The position numbers and the translations under genes were made by a program. DNA of 64,000 nucleotides from Pictodentalium vernedei (lineage: Eukaryota > Mollusca > Scaphopoda > Dentaliida > Dentaliidae), in contig CM062289.1 in NCBI GenBank assembly GCA_031216915.1, forward strand, positions 388,532,674 through 388,596,673, in the 5' to 3' direction. Under the pieces are notes generated by a model, which saw only the letters and a program-made list of their open reading frames with translations, was not told the DNA's origin and did not search any database. Below, one piece after another: positions 35,284-47,723 of the stretch (position 1 is its first letter; each line of letters opens with the position of its first letter).

Positions 35284-36890
35284 TAACGAGACGATAATCA
35301 TAGTCTGATGATGCCTTTTGTCTGTTCAGCACCACTGACTGTGTGCCAGATTTAATGTTTCCTTGAAATAAAAGATTGCGAATATTCTCAACTGCACTTA
35401 ATAAATAGCCTTTTGTGGCAAACTAAAAGAGTATATGCACTGACACCGTCATATTACCACTATAAGCAATGTATTTCTTCTGTTATGTCAGTGGTGAGGG
35501 CCTTGATTTCAGCTGTCCATTTGGGAGCAATTTGCGGATTGTGCAAATGTGTACAGCCCGTTAATAGTACACTTTCCTTCAACCAATGCTAGCCCTTCGT
35601 GTGGTGGTTTAGTAAGTTAGGAATTTAGGTAGTAGATAGATGACGCAGGACGGTTCTCTCCGTGCTATCCGCCCTCATTCATCCGACACAATACAGGTCG
35701 GGGAAAGAGCCGTGATACCCCAATAATAAACAAATTCCACCCATCACTACAAACTTTAAATATCCTGTGTATTTTGAGCTAAAATATATTTCTGTCACAG
35801 AATGACTGGTAGTGTAATGGCTCTACTAACAGGTTAGAGAACTTTTGGAGCTAAACAGGGTTGGCGGACCGGTGTCATGATTCCATGTGCTATACTGTCT
35901 GTCAGGTAGGAAAGCATACTTTCAAAGCGTGTGTATGGGATAGTTTGGTTTGGTTTGGTTTGGGTGGGGGTAGGGGGGTTGGCGTTTTATTTCAGGTTTA
36001 CATTTTAGATCTCTGAATCGTCTTTTCATCTTGATTTGCCGTTCGCGGTTTTATCTGGAATATTTTCCGATATGATGTGTGGAGCAGTGAGTCACGATAC
36101 GTTTGGAAAGCATTCACGTTACAACAATTAGTTTTTTACAGATGAAGTTTACATTCCTACGAGCATCCACATGGAGCATTCTGGGTTCCTACCCCTTCCT
36201 CTGTTTATACCGGACCAGCATTAATTTTATGTATCATATTGAAGGTGAATGAATATTTTAGAGGGGAACCGTTTGATTTGAGTTTTTGGTTCAGATTCGA
36301 CTTGTTTCAGCATTTGAAGGGCATTCGGTACCTCAGCACGCTTGGCGTGGTTTTGGTCGGCTGTCGTTTAAGACTGCTTGCTTCAAACAAGCGAATGGTA
36401 ACGTTGGTTCCACATTATAGCCCTAAGAAAGTTATGTATAGTTTAAGAGGAGTCACTTTCCAAACTTCCCAGATTTATTAACTTGAAGAATTGTAAGCTG
36501 ATTTGTGTGATTACTTGCTTTAAGAGTAGGTCATCTTCTGTGTTGGGCAGTATTAATTCTGTGTCAGTATTAATTCATGTGGGTCACAAAGAGAGATTGG
36601 GATTCTTTGGAAAAGTTCAAGCCTTTCATGTAAAAGTCGAAGGTCGAAACCATGGACTCTTCTATTCAAAGTTGTCAACTTGTATACGCCAGTGTTCTAA
36701 TTAAGAATTCAACGTTTATGATAACGTCAGTGAGGTGTTCACTCACCACACAGTGATTGTTACAATGTCTTCTATAATTCAGAAGATAATATTTCAAAAG
36801 AATAAAATCATGAACAATGGGAAATTTTACGTGTGCCATTTATTGGTTTTGTCAACTAAAAAAATTTTTTTTTTCAATTTTTGCCTATGG
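35284..36890 (+). repeat. Short module (reference copy)
   Basis: About 1607 bp found only in short units, between GAGTCAAA on the left and GTTACCCTTATGG on the right. Counterparts lie at 12867-14473 and, in other units, at the same offset of about 388 from the unit start. It holds the GGTTT/G-rich tract (35947-35982), an AP-1-like TGAGTCA near 36088, and the non-ATG frames of 80 and 73 codons (36239-36481, 36483-36704), which resemble nothing I know. I see no transposon ends, tRNA or snRNA in it. Confidence 0.85.
35947..35982 (+). repeat. GGTTT repeats running into a G-rich tract
   Basis: Three GGTTT steps lead into GGGTGGGGGTAGGGGGG and TTGG. The strand could form a two-quartet G-quadruplex; a three-quartet form is one G-tract short. 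Units 2 and 11 read GGGTGGGGGGAGGGGGG instead, and unit 1 reads GGGTGGGGGGAGTGGGG. It occurs once in every short unit and never in the long units. Confidence 0.6.
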
Positions 36891-37321
36891 GTTACCCTTA
36901 TGGAATTTATCAAAAAACTTCAAAATTTATTTGACCCATTTTATGATGCAAAAAGGTTCTACATACAAAAATACCATTGTTTTCACTTTTTTTCTACTGA
37001 AATCGCCTGTTCTGACTTAATAAATCAACTTGAACTAAACAATGGGTATCACTGTAGGCTTAAATTCAGTTTTTCCGGCAATCACAGCCGCAGGTTCGCG
37101 CACAGTGTCACTTTTCTGTACATTATAAAATCAGGAATCGAGTTTCACTCGTTAGATATATGAAACACGAGGCAAACTATTCAAACAGAATCCATCCATA
37201 TTCTGTCTAAACAGACTGAATAAATAATCTTCAGTTCATGTTTTTTTTAGTGTTCTATCTATTCAAAATATAGCTGTTACAGCCGCCAGAAAGAAACTTG
37301 TCAATTCCAATCGTTTGTTTT

Positions 37322-37531
37322 TCAGTACTTCCAAAGGAAAGCAATTTCTGCGATTTGGAACACTGTAGTATTTTCGATAATACCTCCACAGCGTATTCTA
37401 ACCAGAAAGACGGAGGAAAGTGTGTCTAAACACAAATGTTGCCTTTCAGAAGCTGATTTTGATTGTTCCTTTTCGAAAAGGGAAACGTCTTCCTTATCTA
37501 CGACTGAGCAAACCTCGAATAGCAATGGCAT
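37322..37531 (-). other. 69-codon ATG frame, probably not a gene
   Basis: This is the longest ATG-initiated frame on the minus strand of the shared part. It is intact in units 3 to 10 and in unit 11. Units 0 and 2 have a 66-codon form with three amino-acid changes (D to G, E to K, K to R) and an earlier stop. Unit 1 has a frameshift that destroys it. All substitutions seen are replacement or nonsense changes, the pattern of unconstrained sequence. It shows no membrane segment, signal peptide or known motif. Confidence 0.12.
37468..37481. repeat. CCTTTTCGAAAAGG palindrome
   Basis: A perfect 14-bp palindrome in the new-type units (3 to 11). In the old-type units 0-2 the same place reads CCCTTTTGAAAAGGG, which is also a palindrome, with 7-bp arms around a central G. 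Symmetry is thus kept although the sequence changed by two bases. Confidence 0.6.
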
Positions 37532-37654
37532 TTAAATATCAGTCATTAGAGGCATATAAGAAGCTCATTTCCAGTCACTTGAAGGTTTTTTTCCTCACGC
37601 TAGTCCGAGCTTGGCGAGGTTATTTTGGGGCCGAGAGATATTTCTACATACATA

Positions 37655-37672
37655 ATGACGTGTATGACGTGG
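37655..37672 (+). promoter_or_regulatory. Tandem ATGACGTG motifs (CRE/UPRE-like)
   Basis: ATGACGTGT and ATGACGTGG lie back to back. TGACGTGG is the consensus bound by ATF6/XBP1-type bZIP factors, and TGACGTG is a CRE half-site. The pair is present in every unit. With no gene nearby, a regulatory role is only a guess. Confidence 0.25.
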
Positions 37673-37972
37673 AACGGAGTGTGAGGTGATAAGGCTTTGC
37701 TTTGGATACTCCCAAGTATAGTCCCATATTTGTTCAGTGCTATGGAATGAGCTTTCAATAATATTGTCCTGCTACCACACAAAGGTTATCAGTGGTCATT
37801 TAGAGTAAAGAGAGTACGTTTCGAACAAATCCAATTTTCAAAGAGTCATCAGGGGTGCAGATTTTGCGATATGTGTGCTTATACCCAAAATCTCAGACTA
37901 TCATGATTAATTCATTTCAGTGGAGGGCTCGGCAGAACTATGTTTGGTCCCGCCAAGCCTTTAACCCATTCA

Positions 37973-38005
37973 CCCCCCCCCCCCCCACACACACACACAC
38001 ACACA
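37973..38005 (+). repeat. Hypervariable poly-C/(CA)n tract (reference copy)
   Basis: A run of about 11-17 C followed by 7-12 CA steps, then TAGAGAAGC. It is present in every unit and differs in length in most of them, accounting for most of the period differences among the new-type short units. Copies: 11282-11313, 15555-15588 (interrupted by A), 19800-19832, 29421-29455, 33698-33730, 42248-42280, 46523-46558, 50801-50838, 55081-55117, 59360-59394 and 63637-63667. Confidence 0.9.
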
Positions 38006-38255
38006 TAGAGAAGCTATAGACTAGGGAGAGCATTTACGCAACAGCCGATGGATGTACATTTTATAAGAGTGCACATGAGTGTATTCTTGTAGGGGCCCTG
38101 GGAGCTACAGTAGTATTGTTAACTGGGGTGACCACGTTATGCTTTACTGCTTTAATATGACACAGGACCCAAAGACTTGTGTGTTTCTTCTCTGAAGTGG
38201 CAACGTGATTGCAAACAATAGGCTAAACTTCATTTTGTTATGTTTAATAGCAATG

Positions 38256-38511
38256 ATTTAGGCATGAATTCCCCGCGGGAACCCCGGGAAGCGAAGCAGT
38301 GCCTGTTCACTGCGGTAAACAGGTTCTGTTTTACTGGCAAAATAGGACCCAGTCACCAATGCTTGGGATGTGCAAACACTCTATAAAGTGGGCGATATGG
38401 CTTATTAACGCTCACTCCTGGTCTTGAGTTGATACTCATGTTGTGGTCATGATTAGCCATTGTGCAAGCATATGTGACCTTAAACACCAATAAATAAATT
38501 TAGGCATGAAT
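38256..38511 (+). mobile_element. SINE-like insertion with perfect 14-bp direct repeats (reference copy)
   Basis: ATTTAGGCATGAAT occurs at 38256-38269 and again at 38498-38511. The roughly 228 bp between them end in CTTAAACACCAATAAATAA, which looks like the tail of a retroposon made by a LINE reverse transcriptase. Flanking direct repeats plus a short A-rich tail are the signature of target-primed insertion. The tail resembles SINE/LINE tails common in molluscs (from memory). The head (CCCCGCGGGAACCCCGGGAA) is not an obvious tRNA. Every unit carries it at the same place: 11564-11819, 15839-16094, 20083-20338, 29706-29961, 33981-34236, 42531-42786, 46809-47064, 51089-51344, 55368-55623, 59645-59900, and 63918 to the window end. 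The insertion therefore preceded amplification. Confidence 0.72.
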
Positions 38512-38970
38512 ACTGGGTAGGTGTGACCAAAAATACCAGTAAACAATTATGTGGTGGTTAAATACTGAGTCTTTGGAACTTTGAGATTGCCTTTTCCTAT
38601 TAGGTGTGCTCCCTACATCGGAGGGACCTCGCATTTTCAGAAAAGTCAATGTAATCGACGTATGGAGGATTCTGTACCACAGAAATCTGCGTAACGTGAC
38701 TGAGAATAGATTGGATTGTTGGACAAGAATATGGACAGGGGTAAAAAATGAGTGTCAAATTGGTAAAATTTCACAAATTTTCGACAATGCGCTTTTTTAA
38801 AAACAAGATTTTCAATGGGAAAAAAGGGTCTTTCTCTTTATTGAGGTGTTCTGGATTTTGGTTCGGAACATCTGCACTATCTATTCATTCCTTTTTGGGA
38901 TATTTGTGTTCAAATTTTGACACTGGGTGATGATATTTCGTACCAAAATAAGTTCCAACATCAGTCAGTT

Positions 38971-38988
38971 GTTACTATTTATAGTAAC
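38971..38988. repeat. Perfect hairpin GTTACTAT-TT-ATAGTAAC
   Basis: Two exact 8-bp inverted arms around a TT loop, in the last 200 bp of every unit (for example 12281-12298 and 34696-34713). No neighbouring feature explains it. Confidence 0.6.
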
Positions 38989-39170
38989 TCTGAATGAAAT
39001 GACAATGTGACTCCGGTCTGAACAACTAAACATATCCCCACCAAAAAATCGTCTGCTCAGTCAGTACGCTGGTTTTCGTGTAACTTATCACAGCTGCTTT
39101 GTTTCTGTTGATTTTTATTAAACAAATAGCAATTTTTTCTATACCCTCATGTACTCGAAAATTTACGTTA

Positions 39171-42100
39171 TTATCTTCTCTGGAAACAGAATGATGGAGG
39201 TCTTACAATTTAAAGTTTTCTATTTATTTTTTGCCACAGAAGAACGAATCGGGCTGTAGCTCAGTAAGTTCAGGCGTTCACTTTGCTGTATGAAAAGTTC
39301 GTGTTCAATGCGATGTGTGTTCAAAACCCACCTGTTCTTAGATTTTTCTCATTATCCTAACACACACATTTTTCGCTTTGTTCTGGTTGCATCTTCGTCT
39401 ATAGTGCATGTTTTCGCAAATTAGCTGAATACTCCACAATCAGTATATTTAAACCAAAATGTTGGAAAACAACCAATTGCCCAAAAAAGACAGACCATTA
39501 CTCTGCAGACCATATTGTACAATTAGGGGCGCTATTATGTTGCAAAAATTGAGTCAAATAACGAGACGATAATCATAGTCTGATGATGCCTTTTGTCTGT
39601 TCAGCACCACTGACTGTGTGCCAGATTTAATGTTTCCTTGAAATAAAAGATTGCGAATATTCTCAACTGCACTTAATAAATAGCCTTTTGTGGCAAACTA
39701 AAAGAGTATATGCACTGACACCGTCATATTACCACTATAAGCAATGTATTTCTTCTGTTATGTCAGTGGTGAGGGCCTTGATTTCAGCTGTCCATTTGGG
39801 AGCAATTTGCGGATTGTGCAAATGTGTACAGCCCGTTAATAGTACACTTTCCTTCAACCAATGCTAGCCCTTCGTGTGGTGGTTTAGTAAGTTAGGAATT
39901 TAGGTAGTAGATAGATGACGCAGGACGGTTCTCTCCGTGCTATCCGCCCTCATTCATCCGACACAATACAGGTCGGGGAAAGAGCCGTGATACCCCAATA
40001 ATAAACAAATTCCACCCATCACTACAAACTTTAAATATCCTGTGTATTTTGAGCTAAAATATATTTCTGTCACAGAATGACTGGTAGTGTAATGGCTCTA
40101 CTAACAGGTTAGAGAACTTTTGGAGCTAAACAGGGTTGGCGGACCGGTGTCATGATTCCATGTGCTATACTGTCTGTCAGGTAGGAAAGCATACTTTCAA
40201 AGCGTGTGTATGGGATAGTTTGGTTTGGTTTGGTTTGGGTGGGGGTAGGGGGGTTGGCGTTTTATTTCAGGTTTACATTTTAGATCTCTGAATCGTCTTT
40301 TCATCTTGATTTGCCGTTCGCGGTTTTATCTGGAATATTTTCCGATATGATGTGTGGAGCAGTGAGTCACGATACGTTTGGAAAGCATTCACGTTACAAC
40401 AATTAGTTTTTTACAGATGAAGTTTACATTCCTACGAGCATCCACATGGAGCATTCTGGGTTCCTACCCCTTCCTCTGTTTATACCGGACCAGCATTAAT
40501 TTTATGTATCATATTGAAGGTGAATGAATATTTTAGAGGGGAACCGTTTGATTTGAGTTTTTGGTTCAGATTCGACTTGTTTCAGCATTTGAAGGGCATT
40601 CGGTACCTCAGCACGCTTGGCGTGGTTTTGGTCGGCTGTCGTTTAAGACTGCTTGCTTCAAACAAGCGAATGGTAACGTTGGTTCCACATTATAGCCCTA
40701 AGAAAGTTATGTATAGTTTAAGAGGAGTCACTTTCCAAACTTCCCAGATTTATTAACTTGAAGAATTGTAAGCTGATTTGTGTGATTACTTGCTTTAAGA
40801 GTAGGTCATCTTCTGTGTTGGGCAGTATTAATTCTGTGTCAGTATTAATTCATGTGGGTCACAAAGAGAGATTGGGATTCTTTGGAAAAGTTCAAGCCTT
40901 TCATGTAAAAGTCGAAGGTCGAAACCATGGACTCTTCTATTCAAAGTTGTCAACTTGTATACGCCAGTGTTCTAATTAAGAATTCAACGTTTATGATAAC
41001 GTCAGTGAGGTGTTCACTCACCACACAGTGATTGTTACAATGTCTTCTATAATTCAGAAGATAATATTTCAAAAGAATAAAATCATGAACAATGGGAAAT
41101 TTTACGTGTGCCATTTATTGGTTTTGTCAACTAAATAAATTTTTTTTTTCAATTTTTGCCTATGGGTTACCCTTATGGAATTTATCAAAAAACTTCAAAA
41201 TTTATTTGACCCATTTTATGATGCAAAAAGGTTCTACATACAAAAATACCATTGTTTTCACTTTTTTTCTACTGAAATCGCCTGTTCTGACTTAATAAAT
41301 CAACTTGAACTAAACAATGGGTATCACTGTAGGCTTAAATTCAGTTTTTCCGGCAATCACAGCCGCAGGTTCGCGCACAGTGTCACTTTTCTGTACATTA
41401 TAAAATCAGGAATCGAGTTTCACTCGTTAGATATATGAAACACGAGGCAAACTATTCAAACAGAATCCATCCATATTCTGTCTAAACAGACTGAATAAAT
41501 AATCTTCAGTTCATGTTTTTTTTAGTGTTCTATCTATTCAAAATATAGCTGTTACAGCCGCCAGAAAGAAACTTGTCAATTCCAATCGTTTGTTTTTCAG
41601 TACTTCCAAAGGAAAGCAATTTCTGCGATTTGGAACACTGTAGTATTTTCGATAATACCTCCACAGCGTATTCTAACCAGAAAGACGGAGGAAAGTGTGT
41701 CTAAACACAAATGTTGCCTTTCAGAAGCTGATTTTGATTGTTCCTTTTCGAAAAGGGAAACGTCTTCCTTATCTACGACTGAGCAAACCTCGAATAGCAA
41801 TGGCATTTAAATATCAGTCATTAGAGGCATATAAGAAGCTCATTTCCAGTCACTTGAAGGTTTTTTTCCTCACGCTAGTCCGAGCTTGGCGAGGTTATTT
41901 TGGGGCCGAGAGATATTTCTACATACATAATGACGTGTATGACGTGGAACGGAGCGTGAGGTGATAAGGCTTTGCTTTGGATACTCCCAAGTATAGTCCC
42001 ATATTTGTTCAGTGCTATGGAATGAGCTTTCAATAATATTGTCCTGCTACCACACAAAGGTTATCAGTGGTCATTTAGAGTAAAGAGAGTACGTTTCGAA

Positions 42101-43445
42101 CAAATCCAATTTTCAAAGAGTCATCAGGGGTGCAGATTTTGCGATATGTGTGCTTATACCCAAAATCTCAGACTATCATGATTAATTCATTTCAGTGGAG
42201 GGCTCGGCAGAACTATGTTTGGTCCCGCCAAGCCTTTAACCCATTCACCCCCCCCCCCCCCCCACACACACACACACACATAGAGAAGCTATAGACTAGG
42301 GAGAGCATTTACGCAACAGCCGATGGATGTACATTTTATAAGAGTGCACATGAGTGTATTCTTGTAGGGGCCCTGGGAGCTACAGTAGTATTGTTAACTG
42401 GGGTGACCACGTTATGCTTTACTGCTTTAATATGACACAGGACCCAAAGACTTGTGTGTTTCTTCTCTGAAGTGGCAACGTGATTGCAAACAATAGGCTA
42501 AACTTCATTTTGTTATGTTTAATAGCAATGATTTAGGCATGAATTCCCCGCGGGAACCCCGGGAAGCGAAGCAGTGCCTGTTCACTGCGGTAAACAGGTT
42601 CTGTTTTACTGGCAAAATAGGACCCAGTCACCAATGCTTGGGATGTGCAAACACTCTATAAAGTGGGCGATATGGCTTATTAACGCTCACTCCTGGTCTT
42701 GAGTTGATACTCATGTTGTGGTCATGATTAGCCATTGTGCAAGCATATGTGACCTTAAACACCAATAAATAAATTTAGGCATGAATACTGGGTAGGTGTG
42801 ACCAAAAATACCAGTAAACAATTATGTGGTGGTTAAATACTGAGTCTTTGGAACTTTGAGATTGCCTTTTCCTATTAGGTGTGCTCCCTACATCGGAGGG
42901 ACCTCGCATTTTCAGAAAAGTCAATGTAATCGACGTATGGAGGATTCTGTACCACAGAAATCTGCGTAACGTGACTGAGAATAGATTGGATTGTTGGACA
43001 AGAATATGGACAGGGGTAAAAAATGAGTGTCAAATTGGTAAAATTTCACAAATTTTCGACAATGCGCTTTTTTAAAAACAAGATTTTCAATGGGAAAAAA
43101 GGGTCTTTCTCTTTATTGAGGTGTTCTGGATTTTGGTTCGGAACATCTGCACTATCTATTCATTCCTTTTTGGGATATTTGTGTTCAAATTTTGACACTG
43201 GGTGATGATATTTCGTACCAAAATAAGTTCCAACATCAGTCAGTTGTTACTATTTATAGTAACTCTGAATGAAATGACAATGTGACTCCGGTCTGAACAA
43301 CTAAACATATCCCCACCAAAAAATCGTCTGCTCAGTCAGTACGCTGGTTTTCGTGTAACTTATCACAGCTGCTTTGTTTCTGTTGATTTTTATTAAACAA
43401 ATAGCAATTTTTTCTATACCCTCATGTACTCGAAAATTTACGTTA
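39171..43445 (+). repeat. Short unit 6, sister of unit 7
   Basis: This 4275-bp unit shares two variants only with unit 7. CTAAATAAAT near 41131 creates a stop in the frame open in the other new-type units, and GGAGCGTGAGG near 41952 replaces GGAGTGTGAGG. Two shared variants about 0.8 kb apart point to duplication of one unit to give this pair. Confidence 0.96.
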
Positions 43446-46400
43446 TTATCTTCTCTGGAAACAGAATGATGGAGGTCTTACAATTTAAAGTTTTCTATTT
43501 ATTTTTTGCCACAGAAGAACGAATCGGGCTGTAGCTCAGTAAGTTCAGGCGTTCACTTTGCTGTATGAAAAGTTCGTGTTCAATGCGATGTGTGTTCAAA
43601 ACCCACCTGTTCTTAGATTTTTCTCATTATCCTAACACACACATTTTTCGCTTTGTTCTGGTTGCATCTTCGTCTATAGTGCATGTTTTCGCAAATTAGC
43701 TGAATACTCCACAATCAGTATATTTAAACCAAAATGTTGGAAAACAACCAATTGCCCAAAAAAGACAGACCATTACTCTGCAGACCATATTGTACAATTA
43801 GGGGCGCTATTATGTTGCAAAAATTGAGTCAAATAACGAGACGATAATCATAGTCTGATGATGCCTTTTGTCTGTTCAGCACCACTGACTGTGTGCCAGA
43901 TTTAATGTTTCCTTGAAATAAAAGATTGCGAATATTCTCAACTGCACTTAATAAATAGCCTTTTGTGGCAAACTAAAAGAGTATATGCACTGACACCGTC
44001 ATATTACCACTATAAGCAATGTATTTCTTCTGTTATGTCAGTGGTGAGGGCCTTGATTTCAGCTGTCCATTTGGGAGCAATTTGCGGATTGTGCAAATGT
44101 GTACAGCCCGTTAATAGTACACTTTCCTTCAACCAATGCTAGCCCTTCGTGTGGTGGTTTAGTAAGTTAGGAATTTAGGTAGTAGATAGATGACGCAGGA
44201 CGGTTCTCTCCGTGCTATCCGCCCTCATTCATCCGACACAATACAGGTCGGGGAAAGAGCCGTGATACCCCAATAATAAACAAATTCCACCCATCACTAC
44301 AAACTTTAAATATCCTGTGTATTTTGAGCTAAAATATATTTCTGTCACAGAATGACTGGTAGTGTAATGGCTCTACTAACAGGTTAGAGAACTTTTGGAG
44401 CTAAACAGGGTTGGCGGACCGGTGTCATGATTCCATGTGCTATACTGTCTGTCAGGTAGGAAAGCATACTTTCAAAGCGTGTGTATGGGATAGTTTGGTT
44501 TGGTTTGGTTTGGGTGGGGGTAGGGGGGTTGGCGTTTTATTTCAGGTTTACATTTTAGATCTCTGAATCGTCTTTTCATCTTGATTTGCCGTTCGCGGTT
44601 TTATCTGGAATATTTTCCGATATGATGTGTGGAGCAGTGAGTCACGATACGTTTGGAAAGCATTCACGTTACAACAATTAGTTTTTTACAGATGAAGTTT
44701 ACATTCCTACGAGCATCCACATGGAGCATTCTGGGTTCCTACCCCTTCCTCTGTTTATACCGGACCAGCATTAATTTTATGTATCATATTGAAGGTGAAT
44801 GAATATTTTAGAGGGGAACCGTTTGATTTGAGTTTTTGGTTCAGATTCGACTTGTTTCAGCATTTGAAGGGCATTCGGTACCTCAGCACGCTTGGCGTGG
44901 TTTTGGTCGGCTGTCGTTTAAGACTGCTTGCTTCAAACAAGCGAATGGTAACGTTGGTTCCACATTATAGCCCTAAGAAAGTTATGTATAGTTTAAGAGG
45001 AGTCACTTTCCAAACTTCCCAGATTTATTAACTTGAAGAATTGTAAGCTGATTTGTGTGATTACTTGCTTTAAGAGTAGGTCATCTTCTGTGTTGGGCAG
45101 TATTAATTCTGTGTCAGTATTAATTCATGTGGGTCACAAAGAGAGATTGGGATTCTTTGGAAAAGTTCAAGCCTTTCATGTAAAAGTCGAAGGTCGAAAC
45201 CATGGACTCTTCTATTCAAAGTTGTCAACTTGTATACGCCAGTGTTCTAATTAAGAATTCAACGTTTATGATAACGTCAGTGAGGTGTTCACTCACCACA
45301 CAGTGATTGTTACAATGTCTTCTATAATTCAGAAGATAATATTTCAAAAGAATAAAATCATGAACAATGGGAAATTTTACGTGTGCCATTTATTGGTTTT
45401 GTCAACTAAATAAATTTTTTTTTTCAATTTTTGCCTATGGGTTACCCTTATGGAATTTATCAAAAAACTTCAAAATTTATTTGACCCATTTTATGATGCA
45501 AAAAGGTTCTACATACAAAAATACCATTGTTTTCACTTTTTTTCTACTGAAATCGCCTGTTCTGACTTAATAAATCAACTTGAACTAAACAATGGGTATC
45601 ACTGTAGGCTTAAATTCAGTTTTTCCGGCAATCACAGCCGCAGGTTCGCGCACAGTGTCACTTTTCTGTACATTATAAAATCAGGAATCGAGTTTCACTC
45701 GTTAGATATATGAAACACGAGGCAAACTATTCAAACAGAATCCATCCATATTCTGTCTAAACAGACTGAATAAATAATCTTCAGTTCATGTTTTTTTTAG
45801 TGTTCTATCTATTCAAAATATAGCTGTTACAGCCGCCAGAAAGAAACTTGTCAATTCCAATCGTTTGTTTTTCAGTACTTCCAAAGGAAAGCAATTTCTG
45901 CGATTTGGAACACTGTAGTATTTTCGATAATACCTCCACAGCGTATTCTAACCAGAAAGACGGAGGAAAGTGTGTCTAAACACAAATGTTGCCTTTCAGA
46001 AGCTGATTTTGATTGTTCCTTTTCGAAAAGGGAAACGTCTTCCTTATCTACGACTGAGCAAACCTCGAATAGCAATGGCATTTAAATATCAGTCATTAGA
46101 GGCATATAAGAAGCTCATTTCCAGTCACTTGAAGGTTTTTTTCCTCACGCTAGTCCGAGCTTGGCGAGGTTATTTTGGGGCCGAGAGATATTTCTACATA
46201 CATAATGACGTGTATGACGTGGAACGGAGCGTGAGGTGATAAGGCTTTGCTTTGGATACTCCCAAGTATAGTCCCATATTTGTTCAGTGCTATGGAATGA
46301 GCTTTCAATAATATTGTCCTGCTACCACACAAAGGTTATCAGTGGTCATTTAGAGTAAAGAGAGTACGTTTCGAACAAATCCAATTTTCAAAGAGTCATC

Positions 46401-46522
46401 AGGGGTGCAGATTTTGCGATATGTGTGCTTATACCCAAAATCTCAGACTATCATGATTAATTCATTTCAGTGGAGGGCTCGGCAGAACTATGTTTGGTCC
46501 CGCCAAGCCTTTAACCCATTCA

Positions 46523-46553
<31 letters not shown>

Positions 46554-47723
46554 ACACATAGAGAAGCTATAGACTAGGGAGAGCATTTACGCAACAGCCG
46601 ATGGATGTACATTTTATAAGAGTGCACATGAGTGTATTCTTGTAGGGGCCCTGGGAGCTACAGTAGTATTGTTAACTGGGGTGACCACGTTATGCTTTAC
46701 TGCTTTAATATGACACAGGACCCAAAGACTTGTGTGTTTCTTCTCTGAAGTGGCAACGTGATTGCAAACAATAGGCTAAACTTCATTTTGTTATGTTTAA
46801 TAGCAATGATTTAGGCATGAATTCCCCGCGGGAACCCCGGGAAGCGAAGCAGTGCCTGTTCACTGCGGTAAACAGGTTCTGTTTTACTGGCAAAATAGGA
46901 CCCAGTCACCAATGCTTGGGATGTGCAAACACTCTATAAAGTGGGCGATATGGCTTATTAACGCTCACTCCTGGTCTTGAGTTGATACTCATGTTGTGGT
47001 CATGATTAGCCATTGTGCAAGCATATGTGACCTTAAACACCAATAAATAAATTTAGGCATGAATACTGGGTAGGTGTGACCAAAAATACCAGTAAACAAT
47101 TATGTGGTGGTTAAATACTGAGTCTTTGGAACTTTGAGATTGCCTTTTCCTATTAGGTGTGCTCCCTACATCGGAGGGACCTCGCATTTTCAGAAAAGTC
47201 AATGTAATCGACGTATGGAGGATTCTGTACCACAGAAATCTGCGTAACGTGACTGAGAATAGATTGGATTGTTGGACAAGAATATGGACAGGGGTAAAAA
47301 ATGAGTGTCAAATTGGTAAAATTTCACAAATTTTCGACAATGCGCTTTTTTAAAAACAAGATTTTCAATGGGAAAAAAGGGTCTTTCTCTTTATTGAGGT
47401 GTTCTGGATTTTGGTTCGGAACATCTGCACTATCTATTCATTCCTTTTTGGGATATTTGTGTTCAAATTTTGACACTGGGTGATGATATTTCGTACCAAA
47501 ATAAGTTCCAACATCAGTCAGTTGTTACTATTTATAGTAACTCTGAATGAAATGACAATGTGACTCCGGTCTGAACAACTAAACATATCCCCACCAAAAA
47601 ATCGTCTGCTCAGTCAGTACGCTGGTTTTCGTGTAACTTATCACAGCTGCTTTGTTTCTGTTGATTTTTATTAAACAAATAGCAATTTTTTCTATACCCT
47701 CATGTACTCGAAAATTTACGTTA
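43446..47723 (+). repeat. Short unit 7, sister of unit 6
   Basis: This 4278-bp unit carries the same two diagnostic variants as unit 6 (near 45406 and 46227). It differs in length through a longer C/CA tract at 46523-46558. Confidence 0.96.

Larger units (their letters stand above)
34896..39170 (+). repeat. Short unit 5 (reference unit for sub-features)
   Basis: This 4275-bp unit has no obvious private changes, so I use it as the reference. Order within it: tRNA-like segment 34976-35057; shared-to-module junction at 35283/35284; short module 35284-36890; CCTTTTCGAAAAGG palindrome 37468-37481; tandem ATGACGTG motifs 37655-37672; C/CA tract 37973-38005; SINE-like insertion with direct repeats 38256-38511; hairpin GTTACTAT/ATAGTAAC 38971-38988. 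Confidence 0.96.

Noticed and set aside
35947..35982. Telomere-like repeat (GGTTT)n
   Set aside because: Only three or four steps occur before it turns into G runs, and it is internal to each unit. Metazoan telomere repeats are TTAGGG.
34896..39170. rDNA, 5S, snRNA or histone cluster as the basis of a 4.3-kb tandem unit
   Set aside because: I looked for 5S, U1/U2/U6 and histone motifs on both strands and found none. The only RNA-like piece is the degenerate tRNA-type segment.
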